Shown: positions 52,193-62,780 of the stretch, piece after piece | Position numbering within the stretch: the stretch's first letter is position 1 | Layout of the letters: each line of letters begins with the position of its first letter | Assembly (NCBI GenBank): GCA_037178625.1 | Contig: CM074133.1 | Location: forward strand, 3,348,001-3,412,000 | DNA from: Skeletonema tropicum | Lineage: Eukaryota > Bacillariophyta > Thalassiosirophyceae > Thalassiosirales > Thalassiosiraceae | Direction of reading: 5' to 3' | DNA: 64,000 bases | Made by a program: the position numbers and the translations under genes | The notes under the pieces: generated by a model | Databases searched by the model: none | Told to the model about the DNA's origin: nothing | The model's input: the letters and a program-made list of their open reading frames with translations, nothing else

Positions 52193-53101
52193 TCAACATC
52201 CATAAAATTGTGCAGCTGCCTCCCTCTGCGGACTCTTGGCTGCATCTACAGCGGCCTGATGATCACGGAGAGTAGCCGCAAGAACATTTTTTTCGACTAA
52301 ATTTACCTTGAAGAATTCCATCAGCGCCTTCATTGAATCATCATTTCCCTGTGTGGCGGCGATGATGTAATGTTTCACAGCTCTCTCGGTATTGCCATTT
52401 GTGAATTCTTCATAACTTCCAAGAAGGTACCTCGCTGTGGGATGCCCACCAATTGAAGCTTCTTCCAGATGTTGTACTGCCTTCCTAATATCCTTGTCAA
52501 CACAATCCCCACTATCATACATAGATGACAGTCTCAAATGCGCCTCGGCATCTCCCAATCGTGCAGCCTTTGCATAGCACTCCAATGTTACGCTATAGTT
52601 TCCTTTCATGTATTGATGTACTCCTTCATCGATCAGCGCAAATGGATCATTTGCCTCTACTCTTTTCATCCTTTGCTTGTCAACTTCTTCATCCGTATCT
52701 GGCAAAGCTTTTCGACAGAATGGACACGATTGTTCAAGCCTCATCTCCGTCATTCGAATCTTATTAGCATAAACGCAGCCTTTACAAATGATTTTACTGC
52801 AACATGCCATCAAAACTGATTTCTGTATATCAAGTGGCATCGGCAACATACAGATGGGGCAGTCCCCAAGATGGTTACTGTCCGGCTGTTTGAATAATAA
52901 TTCATCACGTAATTCAGCCGCTCGTTTTTTGCAGCCCCGCTTATGCTGTTTCCTATGACGCTTCTGGCATTGGACGCTACAATATTTCACGAGATAGCAA
53001 CCGTTGCATTTCTTCAATTTGATGTCATCATTTTCTGCGATGCCGCATGAAGCACAACAACTTGATGATGTTGTGTCCACCGCCTCGATATCTTCGCTCA
53101 T
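52193..53101 (-). CDS. MYND/RING-like/SEL1 protein, intact
   Basis: ATG at 53101 gives 302 aa. MYND finger CCASCGIAENDDI, KKCNGCYLVKYCSVQC, HKRGC; RING-like cluster CPICMLPMPLD, CCSKIICKGC, CPFCRKA; SEL1 repeats (KAARLGDAEAHLRLSSMY, EEASIGGHPTARYLLGS, KHYIIAATQGNDDSMKAL); tail RDHQAAVDAAKSPQREAA. It shares EVDKQRMKRVEANDPFALIDEG and the AKAARLG segment with the truncated gene at 45297, its closest relative here. The start motif is a variant, tattttaccgccgctcc, also seen upstream of the fragment at 62601. Confidence 0.87.
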   Translation of the reverse strand: MSEDIEAVDTTSSSCCASCGIAENDDIKLKKCNGCYLVKYCSVQCQKRHRKQHKRGCKKRAAELRDELLFKQPDSNHLGDCPICMLPMPLDIQKSVLMACCSKIICKGCVYANKIRMTEMRLEQSCPFCRKALPDTDEEVDKQRMKRVEANDPFALIDEGVHQYMKGNYSVTLECYAKAARLGDAEAHLRLSSMYDSGDCVDKDIRKAVQHLEEASIGGHPTARYLLGSYEEFTNGNTERAVKHYIIAATQGNDDSMKALMEFFKVNLVEKNVLAATLRDHQAAVDAAKSPQREAAAQFYGC

Positions 53102-53387
53102 ATTATTTTACCGCCGCTCCAAAAATATAATCCCATCTAAAGATGTAAGAAGATAATATTGTTCCTTGATTTTATTTCCAGCAACCAGCAACCAGCACGA
53201 ACTCAACACCAGCAACAAGGTAGTAGTAGTTGTTTGTTGTGGGAACCGGTCTTCTGTGTGGGGTGTGGGGAGTTTAGCTTATTTGTTACGCACGCGGACC
53301 AAAAGAAAGAGCTTACTTCGGGGTCGGTCCTTCATTCCTACGCGCTACGATAAGTCTCAAGTCAAGTCACTTCCAACCTCCTATTGC

Positions 53388-54755
53388 TCATTGCCCAGCA
53401 GCTGCACCATTATAACTCTTCACAACCTCCGCCAAAGTCTCACCAATTGGACTCTCAATCTTGGTCACCAATCCAGTACTACCATCCAATCCTTCACTTT
53501 CTATTCGAGTTTCACCCACATTCAAAATTGCCACCTCCGTTCCCTTATCGAGTGCTCGTTTCGCTAATCTATATGCTGAATGTACGGCGAGACTTGTCCC
53601 GATGCAGAGTATTCCATCTGCTGCGTCAACTGCTGCGTAGGCAATGTCAAATCGATGTCGTGGGACAGAGTCACCAAAGAAGACTACGTCAGTCTTGTAG
53701 AATGACTGTTGTTGTTCTTGTTCTCCATTTTCAGGATTGTTGCTGATGTTATTATTGTTGTCGTGTGAAGTACCGCAGTGAGGACATGGAGGAAGAGTCA
53801 TTCCATCATATGATTCGAGGTACCAATCTGCATCTCCATCCGGTCTCAATGATGCAGTCTTCTTCTTGCCATCGCTTTCGTCATCATCATCGCTCACTTT
53901 CGTTTCACTCTTCCTACCAGATGTTGTTGTACTAGCAACTGCAGAAGCAGCCTCCATCCATTCTCGATTTGACTCGGACAAATGATCATGATACTCCTTC
54001 CGATCACGAGTAACACCGCAGTTCATACAACGTACGATATCACCTCTTCCATGCAAATGTAACACGTGTTTGGATCCTCCTTTGCTGTGAAGAGTGTCCA
54101 CATTTTGTGTAATTATTGACAGTCGTCTTTTCGCTAATTGTTGTTGCCGTTTTATATTCTTTCTAGCACCACCTTTATCATGATCTATTCTCAATGATCC
54201 ATAACAACTCTCACCCAAACAATCCAACACCTCCCCCGCAACCACCCCCTCTTCCAAATCCACCCCAATCATCCCCAACTCCTCCATCCTCGCCAATGCC
54301 ACATGTCCACCATTCGGTCTCGCATTACTAAACGGACTATACCCCACCAAACTTCGTGCCCAATATCTCTTACGGCTAGATTCACAACTCATGAATTCAT
54401 GATGGATGATTGGTTTATGTCCCTTAAAGTACGAGCCGTTGGAGCCACGGTAGTCGGGTATACCCGATTCAGTGGACATGCCTGCTCCGGTTATTACAAG
54501 GATGGATTGTTTGCTTTGGAGCCAGTTTTGGAGGCGGGATGATTGTTTTGCAATATAGTTGGATTCTTGATCATCGTCGAGCGTGGAGTTGAAGGAGGAT
54601 GGATCGGGCGGGCGGTTGAGTGGTAATATTCGTTGAGAGGAGTAAATCGCTCGGCGCTGGCTGCTGCTGCTGCTGAAGCTCATGACGGGCCGAGAGGTGA
54701 TGAAGGCTAGCATTGTGATGATTGATGTCGGCAATGATTTGAGCGTTTGCGTCAT
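53388..54755 (-). CDS. Sirtuin, NAD-dependent deacylase
   Basis: ATG at 54755 gives 455 aa in one exon. Sir2 core motifs in order: VITGAGMSTESGIPDYRG (about residue 87), a YWARS segment, ARPNGGHVALARME, TQNVDTLH, the catalytic-His motif LHLHGRGDIVRC, zinc ligands MNC and CPHC (Cys pairs), VVFFGDSVP, and ILCIGTSLAVHSAYRL. The GIPDYRG and NGGH features resemble class II (SIRT4-like) sirtuins. The Ser/Arg-rich N-terminus (MTQTLKSLPTSIITMLAF...) could be a mitochondrial targeting sequence. A hydrophilic insert of about 60 residues (DDDDESDGKKK) splits the zinc-binding module. Sirtuins remove acyl groups from lysines using NAD, or ADP-ribosylate proteins. Confidence 0.92.
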   Translation of the reverse strand: MTQTLKSLPTSIITMLAFITSRPVMSFSSSSSQRRAIYSSQRILPLNRPPDPSSFNSTLDDDQESNYIAKQSSRLQNWLQSKQSILVITGAGMSTESGIPDYRGSNGSYFKGHKPIIHHEFMSCESSRKRYWARSLVGYSPFSNARPNGGHVALARMEELGMIGVDLEEGVVAGEVLDCLGESCYGSLRIDHDKGGARKNIKRQQQLAKRRLSIITQNVDTLHSKGGSKHVLHLHGRGDIVRCMNCGVTRDRKEYHDHLSESNREWMEAASAVASTTTSGRKSETKVSDDDDESDGKKKTASLRPDGDADWYLESYDGMTLPPCPHCGTSHDNNNNISNNPENGEQEQQQSFYKTDVVFFGDSVPRHRFDIAYAAVDAADGILCIGTSLAVHSAYRLAKRALDKGTEVAILNVGETRIESEGLDGSTGLVTKIESPIGETLAEVVKSYNGAAAGQ

Positions 54756-54997
54756 GGAGTCGATTTCTTGATCAGCGGATGTTTTATAACATGAATAGTC
54801 TTCTTTGCACAGTTCATAGGCACCACTGCTTTGGCAGCTAGGAGTATATACTTATTGAGATGATAGTTATGATGCTGTGCTCGAGCTGTGTATCCAAGCT
54901 TCGACTGAGTCGAGCGTAGGCTTATTCCGGAAATCTGAGGAGCTCCAACATAGATAAGTAACTCGTGTTAATTGTACGCGTGGGCAGACCCGTCCAT

Positions 54998-55126
54998 CCC
55001 ACGCAAGAGATGTTGACCGGTATTTGCAAAATCTCATTTCACGACTTTCACTTCAGGAATAGGCTGTCTTATTCCCACGCAAGAGATGTTGACCGGTATT
55101 TGCAAAATCTCATTTCACGACTTTCA
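54998..55126. repeat. Two direct copies of a ~53 bp sequence, 76 bp apart
   Basis: cccacgcaagagatgttgac... to cacgactttca occurs at 54998-55050 and identically at 55074-55126. Between them is a ggaataggctgtcttatt spacer; similar ggaatag words follow. The interval from 54756 to 55334 otherwise holds only the sirtuin's upstream region and no gene. Confidence 0.88.
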
Positions 55127-55334
55127 ATTACATATATAGGAATATGATGGCCTATTCCATCAGGAATAGTCCATCCTATTCCATCGAAAACCTAAAATTA
55201 TTACGTTGGACAACTTCATAATTTAAAAAAAATACAATAGAGAACTCAATAAGTATTAGAGGGTACTATTTCTTCATTGAAGGAATAATAATTCACCCGA
55301 GAGTCAACTTTGTGTGTCAAGATAATCTTGGTGT

Positions 55335-58300
55335 ATGTACCTGATGTCGACAAGCTATCCAGAGGAGACTAATGGAGCCGGTCATACTGCAGAGCTTGTA
55401 CGGCAACGCAAGAATGCCTCTATCAGCCCAGAGGAGAGGGCAGCTCAAAGGGCTAAGGCCGCCGCTAGAGTAAAGCTTTACCGTCAACGCAAGCATGCCT
55501 CGATGAGCGCAGAGGAGAGGGCAGCTCAGAAGGCAAAGAAGGCCGCTGCAGACAAGATCTATCGTCAACGCAAGAATGCCTCGATGAGCGCAGAGGAGAG
55601 GGCAGCTCAGAAGGCAAAAAAAAACCGCTGCGGTAAGGCTTTGCCGTCAACGCAAGATTGAGTCGATGAGCGCAGAGGAGAGGGCAGCTCAGAAGGCAAA
55701 AAAGACCGCTGCGGCGAGGCTTTGCCGTCAACGCAAGATTGAGTCGATGAGCGCAGAGGAGAGGGCAGCTCAGAAGGCAAAAAAGACCGCTGCGGCAAGG
55801 CTTTAACGTCAACGAACGAATGCGATGAGCGCAGAGGAGAGCATTGGAAAGAGTTGTGATTACGAGATCGTTGTTGACAGAACACATCCAGTCCAACAGG
55901 CACGCAATCATGACCAAAAGAAAATAATGAGAGTCGATAGCAATCCAAATGCATTTCGCACTGCTGTCTGTGTACTATGCGATAGGCTAATAATTGGGAG
56001 CCTTATCCACAAGATAACAGTTGATTCGCTTCGTTTTCAGAAAAATAGGATAAGCGTCAAATCCTATGAGGACTACCACCATGTCACGCTGAAAGATGAG
56101 CTTATTTCACAGTATGAAATCAAAGGCCAAGAGCTCGAAGGCCTTCTGCTATCACCAAGAGCCAAGAAGACCAAGAACAAGAACGGATGTGTAGCATTTG
56201 AGGCATGCAGCCAATGTTACAGTGCGTGGCACAATGATAGCGATTCACCGCCCAAGTATGCCATCAGTAACGGCTTTGCCATCGGCCACATCCCCACGGA
56301 TATCATTGCCAATGAGGAAATCACAGAGCAGATGTGTTCGCTATTAGCTCCTGTCCGCCCTTTTGCCTACATATTCGCGTATACAGCTGGTGCTCACAAA
56401 GCTATCCGTGGTCACTTTAGCTTTTTCGAGGTTGATCTTACCCATACTGGTTCTGTAATGAATCACTTCTTGACAACAGGTGCAAACCCGCTTGTTTATG
56501 TCGTGTTATGTGGACGAATGACTCCGAAACAGAAGGAAATAGTGAAAAAAAGAGCAAGGCTTGACACAGAGAAAATGATGGAAATATTAGAATGGTTCGT
56601 TAATGAGTCTGGCCACCCAGGATATGAAGGAGTTACCGCACCATCACAGTGCCCTCAGCCCAACATTATCGTCGACGAAGAAACACCCAACAATACTGAT
56701 CAAGAACATGATCCAGATCTAGAAGCAAAGTTTGCTGGAGCTTCGTTCCACTTTACCAGCATCCATGAGCCGCAAGATGATACAGGGGTTTACGAATCCA
56801 ACCAGAAGTTTACCAAAGCTATGATTGATCGTACAATGCCAACACTTCTGGTCAATGGTAGCAAGTATGCAGATCTTAGAGAACTTCTTCTCGAGAATAT
56901 TGCGCCACTGCAATTTCCTTTTGGTCAAGGGGGGCCAAAGGCAAAGCGGAGGACTCACATATCTCCGGTGGAATGCTATCGTTACTACTGCCGACTCTCG
57001 CTTCCTCAATTCATGAGGGGGGACTTTCTCCTCTTGCTGAACCACATGTTCAATCGGCAGCGCAGTTACGAGACAGCCGTGGTCACTTGCAAATCCAGTT
57101 TATTCGGCCAGTCACTTGCGGAGAAGATGTCAAAACTCAAAATGAAAGACCTCGATCAGGCATTGTTTCAAAAACAAACCCGCCAAAGGGTAAATGGAAC
57201 GGCTGGAGAATACATCAGGGCAGTGGAGGCAGCGTGCAAACCAGTCGGGTACACTGCTTTGAGTGCCAAACAAAATCGCCGCAAGCATTTCGCAATGGAT
57301 AACTACTTCGGAGGCCATTCCATTTTCTTAACTACGACTCATGTGATGAATGCACCATCAGGGTCCAAGTCTTCGCCAACGCTGGCAAGGAGGTGGTGCT
57401 GCCAAATCTTGGTGTCTGGGATGACGAAGACCACTTGAAAGAATGTAGATTCAACTTTGAGCTGAGAAAGGAGACCAGACGTCTGTATCCAGGGGCATGT
57501 TCTCTTGTTTACCAGCATTTGATGCAGATTATTACAGAATGTTTGATAGGTTGGGACCCAAAGAAACAAACAGGGCGACTAGGCGTGTTCGGAGTACCAA
57601 TAGCGTACTCAAGAACTGACGAAGAGCAAGGCAGGAAGACACTTCATAGTCACTGGCAAATATGGGTAAAAGACTTCAACAAAATTAGAGATGCTCTATT
57701 TCATAGTGATGACAGAAAAAAGAAAGCCGCAAGGGATGCTCTCATATCATACATTGACAAAGTTGTCTGTGCCAGCTATGGGACTGATTTTGTTGTGACT
57801 CACAATTGTGATGAAGATAGCCCTGTTACGATGCCTATGCACGAAATACTCCAGGAGGTAGAAGATAAGAATATCCTTCGCAAAGCACATCACCAGGATC
57901 ATTGCCTTGATGTTAAGGGCAAAGTATTGGAATGCAAACAGTGTGGGAAAACATTTTCGCCATCAGAGTGTATTAACATGGGTATTAGTCACTTACGTCA
58001 ACAAACACTTCAAGATCATGCAGATAGCAGTAAAGAAGACGCACCAGACTCTTCAACAAACATGAAAAAGGAATGGCTCGATCAAGCAGCGATTCGCTAC
58101 CCTTTTGATTTTGAAGAGGAAGGAAGTCCTACTGAAGCGCTGAAACAACAACACATCATAATGGATGCGGACGGAGACGGAGATGGAGCCAACGAACAAG
58201 AACAAGTAACTCATGAATGGCTACATGATAGAAACCTACGCAGGGACCTCCTGCATCTTGTTTTTGACGAGCATGATTATACACATCGGGGAACATGTTT

Positions 58301-61300
58301 CAAGGGTGGGAAAGCAGAATGCAGAGGGCATTTGCCAGAGATGGCAAGTGAAGATTCCATCATTTTCGACAATGAAGCAATAGCTGGCGTGAAAGAAGGC
58401 CTGAGAGACGATGATCATCGTAACACAAGCGACGCCAATGGGGTCAAGGTCATCCTTCATCACCATCTGAATGGTGAGGTAGAAGAAAAATCTCAGTATG
58501 CAATCTTACCGAAAAGACAGAATGGCAGTCAGTTTCTCAACCAACACAGCTTGGCGATTTCAGATGTTATTGGAAGCAATACCAATGTAACACTGGGTGA
58601 TTGGAGCCACTCCTATTACACCACGCTGTACAAGTCCAAAGACACACAATCCGAAGACAAGATGGCATACCGTCGAGTCCATGCCTCAATGGCCAGGAGG
58701 CTGTATAGAGCACATGAACACCAGCAACATAGAGATCGACAAGAAAATGAGGAGAAGGAGGAGGAGAGAATGCAGAACCAGCCAGCAGAAGATGTCACAG
58801 CCACAGCTCTAGCAGAAGGCAGCACAACCACAGACAAAGATGACGGCGAAGAGGAACATGCCTGCTTTGTTGAAGGACTCGGGAGAATAATTACCGGGGT
58901 GAACGCATTTCTTTCCAGAGACGTTGTAAGCTCCACTATGGCCCACTTACTGATCTCCCAAGGGGGAGAAAGGTTCACTTACTCACATGATTTCGATCAC
59001 ATTTCACTTCAAAACATGGAGAATGTACTAGAAGAGAAGGAAGGCATGCATTTCCGTTTGCGGAGGAATTGGAACGACGACACAAAGGAAACAATTGCAT
59101 GGGCTGATTGCTCGACTTACGACTACATTCACAGGCCAACCGAGCTCAACAACTGGTGCCTTTACGAGTACACAATGTGGTACAAAAAGGAATACAAGAG
59201 CTTCAAGCAATTGAACGCCAGGAGCAAAAGCACTACTACCACATCCTACAAGTTTGCCGACCTCCACCAAGGTCAAAAATATTGCTACCTTACGAGACGA
59301 ACACATCCAGTCATTCCCATCATATACATGGCCACAGACCTTTGCGACGTGAAGTCATTAGATGTGCTTGAGGATATCCCCAACAGTGGAACTGTGCAGC
59401 ACAGAGAAAGGTACGCAAAAACAGCAATGCTGCTATTCTATCCATTCAGCAAAGCAGAAGATTTGGTGAAGAATGGGACCTACTGGCAAAAGTTTGTTGA
59501 TGTAGGAGGGACGAAAGAGTATAGTGAAGCGATCATCGACGACACACTTGGTTTGAATCCATTGTCAAAACAATTTTGGAACCGCGGTAGGATGATTCTG
59601 GAAAACATTGAAACGAGGCGCATGGCCGAAAAGGAAATGAAACGACCCAAAAGCAAGATCACATACTTGACGGACACTCCAAAGAGTACTGGGAAACGAA
59701 AGAGAGAAAACGTGGACAACGATGATGGATATGATATTGACATAAGTGACTTCTTTGATAATATGAATGACGAGGGTTTACAGCAATTCCAAGCCTTAGA
59801 ATCACGGCCACTTGCTGACGCCGACCTCAGGTCTCATGCCAAGATAATGAAAAGAGCAAATGTTCGTGCATGTAGCGCTATCAAAACTCACGTTGATGAC
59901 AATGTGTCCGTACTTGCAACTGCAAACAAGCCATCGACATCAACCACAAATTCAGAGCACACTCAAAACAACGCCGACGCCAACAATCATCAACAGCAGC
60001 AGTCCGCATCCTACAATGTTCGTGTCCGATATGAGGACATCCTCACTTTCATTCAAGGATCTTTGCTTGTTAGTAGCAGTGATAAAGGTACCTTTGATAG
60101 AGACATGGATGATGGAGATGAAGATGGAGATGGAGATGGAGAAGAACCTTCATCGTTAAAGTTAAGGCAGCAATGTCTCAAACAGATTCCCACCATGTAC
60201 GAGATTGCAAGGGGCAAGAGCAGTAAGTACAACCTCGACAACAAACAATTTATTGCCTATCAAATAGTGTGTTGTACATTTCTGCTCCAGCTCGTCATGG
60301 AGGGAAATCACTATGATACCAAGCTTGGAGAATTGCTAGGAGCAACGCTCGGTCCCTTGGCGGAAAGCGTGCAACATACAAAAGACAGTCTAGTCCGGGA
60401 TCTCAAAGCAAAGGGAGGAAAGGAGCACCTCGTTATGTTCATCACAGGTCCCGCTGGTTGTGGCAAGAGTACAACTATGGAAGCAGCCCAATACTACTGT
60501 CACAGATTTTGCACTGCTATCGCAGCCGCCTTCAATGATTATACCTTCTACTTCACTGCAACGACTGGGTCAGCTGCAGCTCTCTTTGGAGGAACAACAA
60601 TCCACAGCGCAGCCCACTTGAACAAAAGTAGGATCAATGATGAGATGAGGGCTATTTGGCGCGATGATGTGCGAATCCTCATTATTGATGAAATATCTTT
60701 TTTCAAGGCAAACGATGTCGTAAAACTTGACAAACAGCTGAAAAAGCTGACAGGCCGATATGACATGGTTTATGGGGGGGTTTCAATAGTCTTCTCTGGA
60801 GACTTCCACCAACTGAAGCCAATCTGTGCAGAAGATGATGTCCTCTACTCAGACTCCGATGCAGCTTCAATTTGGGAGAATACTATCAACTGTGCCATCT
60901 TTCTTGATAATAGCCACAGATTCAAAGACGACCCCGAGTTTGGGGAAATACTCGCTAGAATGAGAATGGGGGAGGATACACGTGAAGATAGAGAGCTAAT
61001 AAACAAGCGCGTCGTCAGCACTAGTACTAGCTCCACTTCCACGCTAACATTGCCCGAACACGCACCTGACGCGCGCATGTTTTGCATGCTCTACCAACAA
61101 AGAACGAAATGGCGTCACGGCAGCATCATTCAAAATGCACATCGATGAATCGCATCCTACCATTGATGACGATAGCCCACCTCCTGATCACACTCTCATA
61201 ATTGAGGCATCAGTATCTATATCCAAAACGACTGAGAATGAAAGCGGCAACAGCAAGAAGAGGAAACGAAGGCAGCGTAGAAAAGTTTCCGCGCATTTCC

Positions 61301-61998
61301 ATGACACTGTCATCACGCAGCTGGGAGATGATGACATAAGGTCAACCGAGTTTGCAGCAAAAGGAGCTAAAATCGAGCCTGCCCTGCGCATCTACCCCGG
61401 ATCCCACCATATGTGCATAACGAATGAGGATCTTGACCAAGGGCGAGGCAACGGGACTCTTTGCAAGTGCTTGAAAATCAAACTTAGAAAGGATGGGCGG
61501 GAGAGGAGGTGGAAAAATTGGGATGGAAAGAAGGTATGGACTGTGTCGGTTGACGACGTCGAGTGGGTGGAGTTTGAGCATTACCCAACCACCGGCACCA
61601 AAGCACGGACCTTCAAGCTCAAACCACAAGAATTCTCAGCCACAATCAAGTTCCCTCTGACTGAAACAATCAGTACAACCATCGGCAACGCCAAGGTCAA
61701 ACAGGTTCCTGTCAACTCTAACATAGCAACAACAGGCCACAAGCTCCAGGGAATGTCCAAAGACATCCTCATCGTCAATGACTGGAATTATCGATGCGTG
61801 AACTGGGTCTACGTTGTCTTGTCGAGGGTGAGAACACTAGCTGGACTGTATCTGATGAAACCCTTAGACCTGGAACGCGGCTTCAATATTCCTCAAAATC
61901 TCATTCGCTTCGAGCAACGTTTGAAGGACACCAAAGAACGACCAGTTCTCGACATGTTGGGTTACCAATCAAATGCAGAGATCGATACAATGCAGTGA
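55335..61998 (+). mobile_element. Helitron with Rep and PIF1-like helicase, frame-broken
   Basis: One long coding region in pieces. 55335-55820: ATG then 27-residue RQRK/SAEERAAQ repeats, broken by an extra A (about 55617) and a TAA (55804). 55825-57438: Cys pairs (CVLCD, CSQC) and an N-terminal Helitron-like domain (TTGANPLVYVVLCG; LPQFMRGDFLLLLNHMFNR). A missing base near 57319 moves the frame; 57393-61148 carries EEQGRKTLHSHWQIW, a Rep HUH-type motif in HSH form, then the helicase: Walker A GPAGCGKST, Walker B ILIIDEIS, GDFHQLKP. A second shift near 61090 leads to 61135-61998 with IATTGHKLQGM and YVVLSRVRTLAGLYLM. Helitrons move by rolling-circle replication. With these breaks the copy should be inactive. 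I did not find secure 5' TC or 3' CTRR ends. Confidence 0.85.
55401..55820 (+). repeat. 81 bp tandem repeat coding a 27-residue unit
   Basis: Units start at 55401, 55482, 55563, 55645, 55726 and 55807 (partial); the 82 bp step reflects one extra A in a poly-A run. Each codes RQRK...SAEERAAQ.AKKAAA.... Similar basic repeats precede the Rep domain in other stramenopile Helitrons, as far as I recall. The last two full units are nearly identical, so expansion is recent. Confidence 0.88.
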
Positions 61999-62600
61999 AG
62001 AGTTTTACTATTACTAGTAATCAGAAAGTTCATAAGGAGAAACTGCTCAGCAGATTGTAATTGTAATAAGAAAAAACAGGCTCTTACAAGCTCTTTGCTC
62101 TGTAAGGCAAAGAACAGTTCTTCACATGTTGGCATACTGCTCAGCACCAATCTCATAATCATATAATAACAACTAGAGAATACATTATACAGATGAACCT
62201 TTTGGATCTACGAAAGCACCTACCCAAAAAACAAGTGCTCTATTATGCTCACTTTATGCAGCAAGAGAATTTCGTGCAGCAAGAACAGAAGCACGAAAGC
62301 CGGGAGAAGCTTGCCCTGCCGCCGCACGCCAATTGTATCATCGTGAGCTGGCATTTATTTCAGAAGAAGAACATTGCGGACTATTTGAGACAGGCATCTT
62401 AGCTTGATCGATGCAACAAACACCATACATGTCATGTCCATCCGTCCGTCATTGTTTCTGGCCGGCGTCACAGCTCGCAGAGCACCACAGAAATAACCTA
62501 AAGCCCCACACACACCGAACTGACCGAACACTCAAATGAAAGGCAGACGCAAATAAATCAATTGATATCATCATTTTTTGAGAGTAGGCGGTAAAATAAT
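61999..62600. other. Helitron 3' side and flank of a MYND fragment
   Basis: A gctctttgctctgtaaggca stretch near 62088 can fold weakly. An open frame at 62193-62402 (MNLLDLRKHLPKKQ...) has no recognisable domain. 62486-62508 is an inverted copy of the dispersed ggttatttctgtg repeat. 62577-62600 contains ggcggtaaaataat, the start motif of the 52.2 kb gene. Confidence 0.45.
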
Positions 62601-62780
62601 ATGAGCGAAGAGAATGCGCATGTACTACATCTGGCTGTGCTTCCTGCGGCATCGCAGTCGCAGAAGTTGATGACATCAAATTAGTTGTCAGATATTGCAG
62701 TGATGCAGATCGTCATTGGCGCGAGCTTGAGACGAAGCATCATCATTTTGATGGCCGTCGTCACTACGTTGTGCCATGAT
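62601..62780 (+). pseudogene. MYND finger fragment
   Basis: ATG at 62601 in the family's start context (MSEEN). After a frame shift the plus strand reads SGCASCGIAVAEVDDIKL, then directly VVRYCSDADRHW: the middle of the MYND finger (KKCTACYL) is deleted, and nothing of the RING-like or SEL1 parts follows. It shows that the array extends beyond the Helitron. Confidence 0.8.
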
